Shown here in pieces: positions 57,178 through 64,000 of a stretch of DNA of 64,000 bases. The notes under the pieces are model-generated. The model saw only the letters and a program-made list of their open reading frames with translations. It did no database searches and was not told the origin of the DNA. The translations under genes were made by a program, and so were the position numbers. Where the stretch lies: NCBI GenBank assembly GCA_928212115.1, contig CAKMRJ010005634.1, positions 122,819,376 to 122,883,375 on the forward strand, in the 5' to 3' direction. Source of the stretch: Lactuca virosa (lineage: Eukaryota > Streptophyta > Magnoliopsida > Asterales > Asteraceae). Positions within the stretch are counted from its first letter, which is position 1; each line of letters begins with the position of its first letter.

Positions 57178-58213
57178 ATGTCGAATACTAGAAGTCGTCG
57201 TTCGTTAGATGATCTCCCATTAGAGATTTTGAGTTGGATATTTGTAGTATTAGGGTCAGAATCTGCGAAAGACATCGTCTCTGCAAGACTTTGGTAATTC
57301 TCAATAAACATCAACTAATGAATGTATATTTGATGAAATACAACTTTATTTATTTGTTATTTACTGTGTATTTAAATTTTTGAAGTTCAAAGAAGATGTA
57401 TGAAGTGGGGGGTGATCCTCAAGTGTTCAGAACAGCATGCATTGGCATGATTGAAGGAATGGGTCCCAAATATTTGAAAGCTGATTCATTTATACGCACA
57501 TGTGCATTGCATAATAACATTGAAGCCATGTTCAGACAAGGAATTGTATGTGTAATTTCAGTAATCATATGTAATCTATACCATTTATTAATATTTAGTG
57601 TCATTGATGTTATATATTGATATTGTTATTCTGTCAACAGGATGAGTGCTTTTATTATGGCAATTTTGATTTAGGATTTACTTTGTTGAGACAAGCAGCA
57701 AATGAAGATCATCTTGAGGCAATTTATTTGCTTGGAATGATCTGCATTTCAAGAGGGCCTCATCAATGTGATGAAGGTATGTATATATGGTATATATGTA
57801 AATTAAATTATATATATATAGTTAATTAAGGCATGTTTGTAGTTTGGGGTTAGTATTTAGTTGTGTTGTGTTGTATAATATTTACTGTTGTATTGAAAAG
57901 GATACATTGGATTAATTGATGGATATTTTACTGTGTAGGTTTACAATTACTTGATGCCTATTTTGGCTGGGCAGTTCCGGATGATAGGGAGTACACGGGT
58001 GTTGTTGATAGTGCCAAAGAGTTGTTGCGGGCTGTTGCTGTTGTTCATAGACTTACAACGAATAACATCACATTCCAATGTGAAGACCCACGTCATTATG
58101 TTAAAGGTGCATTTGCAATAGGCCATGAAGAGGATGAGGATCGACAAAGATATTGCATGGTTTGTCGTTGGTATGTAGAGTATGGTTGGTTTTGTATATT
58201 TCTTAAAGTATAA
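57178..58213 (+). CDS. F-box/Sel1-like gene B inside the CACTA element
   Basis: Joining 57178-57293, 57386-57545, 57641-57776 and 57939-58213 gives an open product of 228 residues. It starts MSNTRSRRSLDDLPLEILSW with the F-box (SLDDLPLEILSWIF...SAKDIVSARLCSKKMYEVGG). It continues with TCALHNNIEAMFRQGI and a Sel1-like repeat, GFTLLRQAANEDHLEAIYLL. It ends in a Cys-containing segment, RYCMVCRWYVEYGWFC. It is paralogous to gene A but diverged, with one more intron. If expressed it would be an SCF adaptor, but it could also be a non-functional capture. There is no stop, shift or broken splice site. Confidence 0.78.
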
Positions 58214-58849
58214 ATGGTTGATAATAGATTGGACATTGAATATTAGTGTTCATATTGTATTGTATATGAAGTTGTATACTACTATAATTTTATTTTGGTT
58301 TTATGTTCACATCATTATGTTAAAAGGGCGTTTTAGTCATTTTTGCTTGCTATGTTGTTTGAGTAGGATGAAGTATACGTAAAACCCCATGTTATTTTTG
58401 TGATGAAGTATAGTTAATGGAATTAAAAATAAGTTTGTAATGAATTCGTTATTAAGGAAAATAATCTACATAGATTATATACTTTAACATGCCCGGTTTT
58501 AAGGGTGTGCAAGTGATGCAACCGCACAGGCCCCGGAAAAAATAGGGTCCGAGTTCTAATAAAATTATATGGTTAATTAGTCATTATATACTATGTTTTT
58601 CAAGAAATTATACACAACTTGATTAGCACAATTGGCTTAACCGCGCCCTTTTCTAGCATAAGCTTAAGTTCGAGTCCGCTTGCGAGCAATATCTACTTTT
58701 ATAATTCATTTTTACATTTTTAGCCATTAGTTTATGCCACATATTACCAATTCAAAAACATTTCATTCAAACCATATCTTACAAATTCCATTGATCATAA
58801 TAATAATTCATCCGTAGAATAATAAAATTAATTAAGCATACAACATCCC
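58214..58849. other. Region downstream of gene B
   Basis: AT-rich, without open frames of note. A segment near 58500-58560 (caccgcacaggccccgg-like) could be a piece of an older repeat. Leads into the right subterminal array. Confidence 0.4.
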
Positions 58850-59289
58850 AACAAATGTCGTCACAAATTAGCTACGCGTTTTGTTCCATAGCAAAACAAG
58901 CAAACGAAATCATATTCCATAGCAGAATTCCCTAGCAAAATACCTACGAATGATACTTACATAGCAAATCAACTATGAAGTTGGTTTCCGTGACAAACTT
59001 CGTTGCATAGTAACCACAATAATTAATTCCATAGCAGCAGTACAACGGAAAGTGATTTCGTAACAAATGTCGTTGGAAAATTGCTACGAATTTTTGTTCC
59101 ATAGAACTATCGGTAACATAATACCAACGGATATGGAGTCGGTAGCATTTTCCCTAGCAAGTCCCATTCTCGCTACCAGAAATAAAATCCGTAGACAATG
59201 CGGTAGCAACATTGCTATGGAACGACATTCCATAGTACGATCCATTGTAGATTAACAACGAAAATACGTTCCATAGCGACCTGCCCTAG
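58850..59289. repeat. Right subterminal repeat array of the CACTA element
   Basis: Degenerate ttccatagcaaa, ccctagcaaaat and gctacgaatt motifs occur throughout, mirroring the left end. Confidence 0.8.
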
Positions 59290-59316
59290 CAAAATCGCGT
59301 TTTTCTTGTAGTGTCT

Positions 59317-60486
59317 GAATGGTAACATGATATCCTTATCAAAACTAAAAGATTTGGTTAAATATGGATAATAATAAGATTATTTTAATTTTAAATTTAA
59401 CCTAGTGTTTTTGAAAAGTTTTAAAATACACTCTTATGGTTTTATAGTTTGAATTTGAAATTAAAAGTTTTAATTTTTGGAAATTTAAATGGTTAAACCC
59501 TAGTATTTTTGAACTGTTTAAAAATACACCATCATGGATTTTATTAAATTAATTAAGTGGTTAATTAAAAGAGAATTGATAAATCCATTAATGGTTTAAA
59601 TTTAACTAAATTAAAAGATTAATTTGTTAAAGGATTAAACCACTTAGTATTTTAAAAGTTTAAAATACACCATTATACTATATAACATTAAAAGTCTAAT
59701 TTATTATATATGTATAAGAAAAGTCAGTCTTACCGTTAGTAGGCCTCATTCACGAAGCTGGTCTATAAGGGGTGTTTAAGGAAGCTGCCTATAAAATGAC
59801 CGCCATTGGGTATCCACTCTTACCCACCGCACTCTTGACTAGTGGAGGGTCGTTAGCCGAACGGGTAGGATAGGACACTAACTCGCATAAAAAGTATAAT
59901 GAATTATAAAGTAGCTAAACGCTTTTATAAATTCCCAATCTTAGTTACTTTTGGAAAATGTGAATTTGTTGCTAATTCATGAAATTGCACATTGCACCTT
60001 ATTGGTCGTTAGTGGAGCGTGTGTGGTTAACCGACACACTAATATGGCACCAGTATTGTTGGCAATGAGTTTCTCGTAAATTATCGTTGATCAATGGAGC
60101 GTGTGTGGTTAACCAGCACATTGATTTGATGATAAATGACATCGAGAGTACCAAGCTAATTTGCATGGTAATTCACACCTTATTTGTGATCCTCGGTATC
60201 CCAGTCACAAATTTAAAGGGCATAATCGAGATTAAACATGCCATTGAAAATTTTAATGAATCTCAAAAGATATAGAAATTTTATTTTAAACCTAATTCGT
60301 TAAAATTTCGTTTTTCGTGGTGAAATTGGTAAATTGTCATTTACCTACCTTCAAATAGTTTGCAATTGGATTACGGCATCCCTCTTCCGAATTGTGAATT
60401 ATTGTGTTGGGTCCTAGCCTTAATATTTCATTTGGGTGTTATATTTAGGATTAAATCAACTTAACTTGAATTTTCTCCCTTTGTAG
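59317..60486 (+). other. Leader of Copia-like copy 3 after the CACTA insertion
   Basis: Contains two GTTAGTGGAGCG-type modules (60006-60042 and 60091-60125), the gtgatcctcggtatcccagtcac phrase (60186-60208) and ggattacggcatccc (60368), in the same order as 9504-9905 in copy 1. No coding frame. Confidence 0.75.
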
Positions 60487-61254
60487 ATGTCTAGTTCTGA
60501 CAACTATGGTCTTCCTTATCCTTTTGGGAAAAGTTTTCCTTCTGAAAATGATTTTCCACGTGTTGATCAAGGTGAGAGATTGTTCCCTTCTTCGTGCATT
60601 GGTGGAACTAGAAATCATACTTCTCTTCCTCTACCTCCTCCAGTGATTCTCCCTGAACCATGTTTTCGTCGACTTGAAAGGTCCAAGGTCACTCAAGCCC
60701 TATTGGCATGTAAGCATCGAGATGGAAGTTCTGTGTGTGCACACGTTCTGAAGATGAAGCTGCACATTGACAGAATGGGAATGTTGGGTGTCGTTTTTCC
60801 TAGGAAGCTGGTTGTTGACTTGGTTCTTCAATCTCTTCCTGAGTCATATAGTCAGTTCGTTAAGGACTACTATATGACAGACCACGACGTGACCCTAATC
60901 GATCTGACATATTTGCTAATTGCTGCTAAAGCAGCAATGCTTTGGCGCACTGGTCAAGCAAATTTGTTTGGAAGATCTACCTCCCAAATTTCCATGGACA
61001 TAGGCAATGACAATGTTGATAGTCCAGAAATGATTTCTTCTCCTAAGAGAGAGAAATTGGCCAGGGTCAAAAAGTTTGACCATAAGAGAAATGCCAGTTC
61101 TGAAATAGATTCATGTGCGGATGCAAAAGAAGCCATCTGTTTCTACTGCCATTTAAAGGGACATTGGAAGCGAAGCTGCCCTGACTACCTGAGATATCTA
61201 AGAGATGGTAAAGTCAAATTGTATGACTCTACTTCAGGTACATCCACTATCTAA
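60487..61254 (+). CDS. Intact Copia-type Gag, copy 3
   Basis: An open frame of 255 residues begins MSSSDNYGLPYPFG. Residues about 75-160 carry the Copia gag core (UBN2-like): GSSVCAHVLKMKLHID, LGVVFPRKLVVDLVLQSLPE, SYSQFVKDYYM. A single CCHC knuckle near 217-230 reads CFYCHLKGHWKRSC (C-x2-C-x4-H-x4-C), the RNA-binding motif. The frame closes at VKLYDSTSGTSTI and no Pol follows. The homologues in copies 1 and 2 are broken, so this is the only Gag of the family here able to make a particle protein. The CACTA insertion separates it from its LTR promoter. Confidence 0.9.
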   Translation: MSSSDNYGLPYPFGKSFPSENDFPRVDQGERLFPSSCIGGTRNHTSLPLPPPVILPEPCFRRLERSKVTQALLACKHRDGSSVCAHVLKMKLHIDRMGMLGVVFPRKLVVDLVLQSLPESYSQFVKDYYMTDHDVTLIDLTYLLIAAKAAMLWRTGQANLFGRSTSQISMDIGNDNVDSPEMISSPKREKLARVKKFDHKRNASSEIDSCADAKEAICFYCHLKGHWKRSCPDYLRYLRDGKVKLYDSTSGTSTI

Positions 61255-64000
61255 CCCTGTTAAGTTCCTATTTATAGATTCTTATTAAATGATGTGTTAA
61301 TCACATTTTGATGTTTTGTAGGATCGAAGAGAAAGAAGGAAGCTTAAAAGAAGAGTAAGTTGAGTCTAATCGTGAAGAGATGGATTTCGGTCGCATGGTT
61401 CGATGATCAAATTTTTGAGTTGCTGCTTAGGAGTTATGATAGAATTGCTTAGGAATATCTAGAAACATAATTTTCATTTGTATTTGCATTGTAAGTACAA
61501 GTTTTCCGCATTTTATCAATAAAATAAATTTTGATTTTATCTTATTTTACGTTTCCTTGCAGTGGCATTTATGAAAAATGGTGTTTGTATTTCTATTATT
61601 AGCAATATTGAAAATGGATTTGATTCTTAGTTATATCGATTGTGGTAGTGTCATAATTTACCAAGTGAGGAAGGATTCTCATCACCCAAGTTTCAATTGG
61701 ACAAAAACTTGGAATCATGCAATTTGAATTGTGTGATGTATGAGAATCTTGGTCTTTGGGAAATTAAGACTAATTCCTTGTTCACATGTATATGTGAGTC
61801 AAGTGAAAGACTAAAGGATCTAGTACACATTGATGTGGACTAGTCAGATCCACCACAAAGGACGATAAAAGTCTATTCGTCATGATTTATTGTTGGTTCA
61901 GTAAATATGGTTATACTTACAAGATTAAGTGTAATTATGATACATTGAAAAAGTTTTAAAGTATAGCAAAACGAATAAGAAGAATCAATTAGGTAGAAAG
62001 ATAAAAGTTTCTCCAATCTGAAAGGAAATGAGAGTACTTAGTATCGTGTTTTATGATCATCCTAATGATTGTGGAACCATGTCACAATTGATCATCTATG
62101 GAAACCTTAGTTCATTTATATGACTAAGAAGAGGAATCGAGAATTGTTGAAATAGTTAAATCAAGAATATGCGTCATACTTCGTTCCAAAACAAGTTTTA
62201 GAGTCATACTCTAGTTACTACAAGTTGTACCTTGAGTAACATGTTCTAAGTAGGTTTATTACACCTCATGAAATGTGGAGTAGAAATATTTTTTACTCTT
62301 GCACATTTGAATTTGGTAGTTGTGATGTTTTGGTTAAAGCAAAGACCAACTAAGACCAATTATATGAAGTGTTGTCTTGATAAGAGCACACACTAACTCT
62401 TAAATATTTGTTTGTCAAGGAATGTTCCTTGACAGAGAATCTTATATGTCAAGAGGTCAGTGGGAGTCTAAATGGTCTTGAATAGTTTCAGGATCAAATC
62501 AAGAATAAAACTTTTTAGTTATCACTAGCACACGACCTGAGGTTGATAACCTATCGTGTTGACATGTTGTTGTTTCTGTGCCCATTCCAGTTAGGTTGAC
62601 TATGCATGTGAGTTCCATGAGTTCTCATTTGATTGTATAAGGCAAAGCACCTTGGTCAATGAAAGTACATTGATATGTATGGGTGAGATGCTCAATGACC
62701 TGGAAGCATTGGTAGTCCTCTTGTGCTACCAGATGGCAAGAAATTAAGATTAAGCAAGTTCAGTCCATATGAATTTGGATTTGTCATAAACTTTGTCTTT
62801 ATGATAGTGGTTGGAAATGACAAATTCACATGGATAGGCACACATACACCATAAAATCTAAGTGGAATAAGGTTTCTCTTTACTTCATGAAAATGATTGT
62901 GAGGAAACACATTCACTAGTAGATTTTAAAGGATTAGAGTTAGCAGTTGTGAGAATTGCGTTCTCCAATTCGAGTATGATTACAACATCCCTCTTCATAG
63001 TTCGAATTGTGAGAAATGGCAAATAGTTTGAACATTCGGGACTTATTGTTGTAAGTTCTGAAAGGGTTTAGACAGACACATGAGCTATCTAATGAAAGGT
63101 GTATGAGCTTGAGAAGTCTAGATAAAGACTTATCGAAGCACCACGTATCAGAAATCTAAACTTTGGTAAGAAAGCCAATATGCATTGATTTCTAGAAGTA
63201 CAGCTGATTTCTGGGTACATGTCAAAGCTAGTGGGAGCATAATTGTTATGCTAGAAAGAACATAATTATTATGCTAGTGGGAGCATGATTGTTATGTAAA
63301 GTGTTGCAAGTTAGGGATGCTATTTATAGGAAACAAAGGTTACAAATTTGCAAAGTTGCAGAGTTTGGAAATTGTTTCACTATAGTAAGATTTAAGGGAG
63401 AGGAAAATTGCACTTCATTTCGAATCTAAAAGCTTAGATTGAAATTTTAATGGAATTTAGTCATGAACATATATGAACATCATGTTGAAATGATTCAACA
63501 TAGGAAATTCTATAAATGGGAATATTGTAGCAAAAGACTGATCAAGTATCATGCCTTTACGTAAGACATTATGTATCGAATCCCATATGATTTATATATA
63601 GGATTGATAACATATGCTATAATTTTCACTCGTTCTAATTTTCCAAATGCCTATGGCATTAAGAGGGAAAAAGGACCAGAACCGTATATGACCAAAGTTA
63701 TTAAACAATTGTCAACGACGATCTGAGGTTCGCTGAAGATTGGTTACTTGTGGATAGTTGGAAGTATAGTATTAATTTGGACGGACCATATTGACTTGTT
63801 CTGAGTAGAGGTAACTCTTGTTCAGAATTGGTAGTCATATGGAAGTATGGAAATGTTTCCATTATGGGAGTTGGATATTGAGATATATGTTCAAGTTAGA
63901 AACTTTTATGCAATAAGGATGTTCAAAGGAACATACTTTGAATATGAGACTTCATTTCCATGAAATTGTTTTGTAACAAATCTACAATGGAATGTTTTGT
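61255..64000 (+). other. Non-coding 3' internal region of Copia-like copy 3
   Basis: Corresponds block by block to 10613 onward in copy 1 (for example atggattt...gcatggttcg, ggattctcatcacccaag, tgatgttttgg). No protease, integrase or RT motif was found in any frame. One gattacaacatccc phrase lies near 62978. Confidence 0.7.

Larger units (their letters stand above)
50850..59313. mobile_element. CACTA (En/Spm) transposon carrying captured genes (TSD tct)
   Basis: The 24-base terminal inverted repeats are perfect and begin CACTACAAGAAAAACGCG. The 3-bp duplication tct flanks the element (50847-50849 and 59314-59316). Both ends carry arrays of short subterminal motifs related to ccctagcaaattc, the expected TNPA-binding type regions. 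The interior holds a TNPA-like gene on the minus strand (51541-53485), a minisatellite (54180-54985) and two F-box/Sel1-like genes on the plus strand. No TNPD-type transposase is visible, so the element should need help to move. Confidence 0.95.
49818..64000 (+). mobile_element. Gag-only Copia-like element, copy 3 (runs off the window; split by CACTA)
   Basis: The 5' LTR (49818-50628) and primer site are separated from the rest of the element by the CACTA insertion 50850-59313. The interior resumes at 59317 with a leader, an intact gag and 2.7 kb of non-coding sequence with the same phrases as copies 1 and 2 (for example gctagtgggagcat near 63230-63290). The 3' LTR lies beyond the window. Its sequence is more diverged from copies 1 and 2 than they are from each other. 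Confidence 0.85.

Overview
This window is a stretch of repeat-dense plant nuclear DNA. The nested LTR retrotransposons, tRNA-Met-type primer sites, an En/Spm (CACTA) transposon and a long-TIR Mutator-like element all point to a large plant genome. The character of the repeats suggests Asteraceae, probably lettuce or a relative, but that species guess is inference. I see no ordinary single-copy host gene, no rRNA or tRNA gene and no CRISPR array. The only plausible intact cellular-type genes are two F-box/Sel1-like genes carried inside the CACTA element.

Layout. 1-9265: a nearly complete Ty3/Gypsy chromovirus on the minus strand (Gypsy-1; LTRs 1-1876 and 7408-9265) with gag, protease, RT, RNase H, integrase and chromodomain all recognisable but frameshifted. 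It sits inside a gag-only Copia-like element (copy 1, 9266-15095). 15096-17663: collapsed remains of another Gypsy element. 17664-36813: a four-layer nest. A Copia gag/pol relic (17664-17974 and 36008-36813) is split by a solo LTR (17975-36007, TSD ttgaa). The solo LTR is itself split by Gypsy-2 (18867-26780, TSD agaaa) and by gag-only Copia copy 2 (27006-34755, TSD taggc). 37110-40400: Copia RT relic, probable solo LTR, possible Harbinger-like element and small direct repeats. 40876-42025: a MULE with long TIRs. 42674-48435: a non-autonomous Gypsy with very long LTRs (Gypsy-3). 48436-49817: a Gypsy LTR fragment. 49818-64000 (running off the end): gag-only Copia copy 3 with an intact gag, interrupted by an 8.46-kb CACTA element (50850-59313, TSD tct).

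How the parts relate. The three gag-only Copia copies share leader modules and a hairpin in front of the TATA box but have no recognisable pol, so they should depend on enzymes from another element. Gypsy-2 has likewise lost gag/pol but keeps the primer site, polypurine tract, the tail of pol and a palindromic leader hairpin shared with Gypsy-1, as expected of a parasite of a Gypsy-1-like helper. The CACTA element has a damaged TNPA-like gene and no visible TNPD transposase, so it too should be non-autonomous, yet it carries two F-box-like genes whose reading frames are open across all inferred introns.

The most interesting signals are the CACTA-borne F-box pair, the retrovirus-like dimerisation hairpin shared by two Gypsy leaders, and two classes of short palindrome (ACTCG-N-CGAGT and GTACG-N5-CGTAC) that recur in promoters and leaders of otherwise different LTR families.
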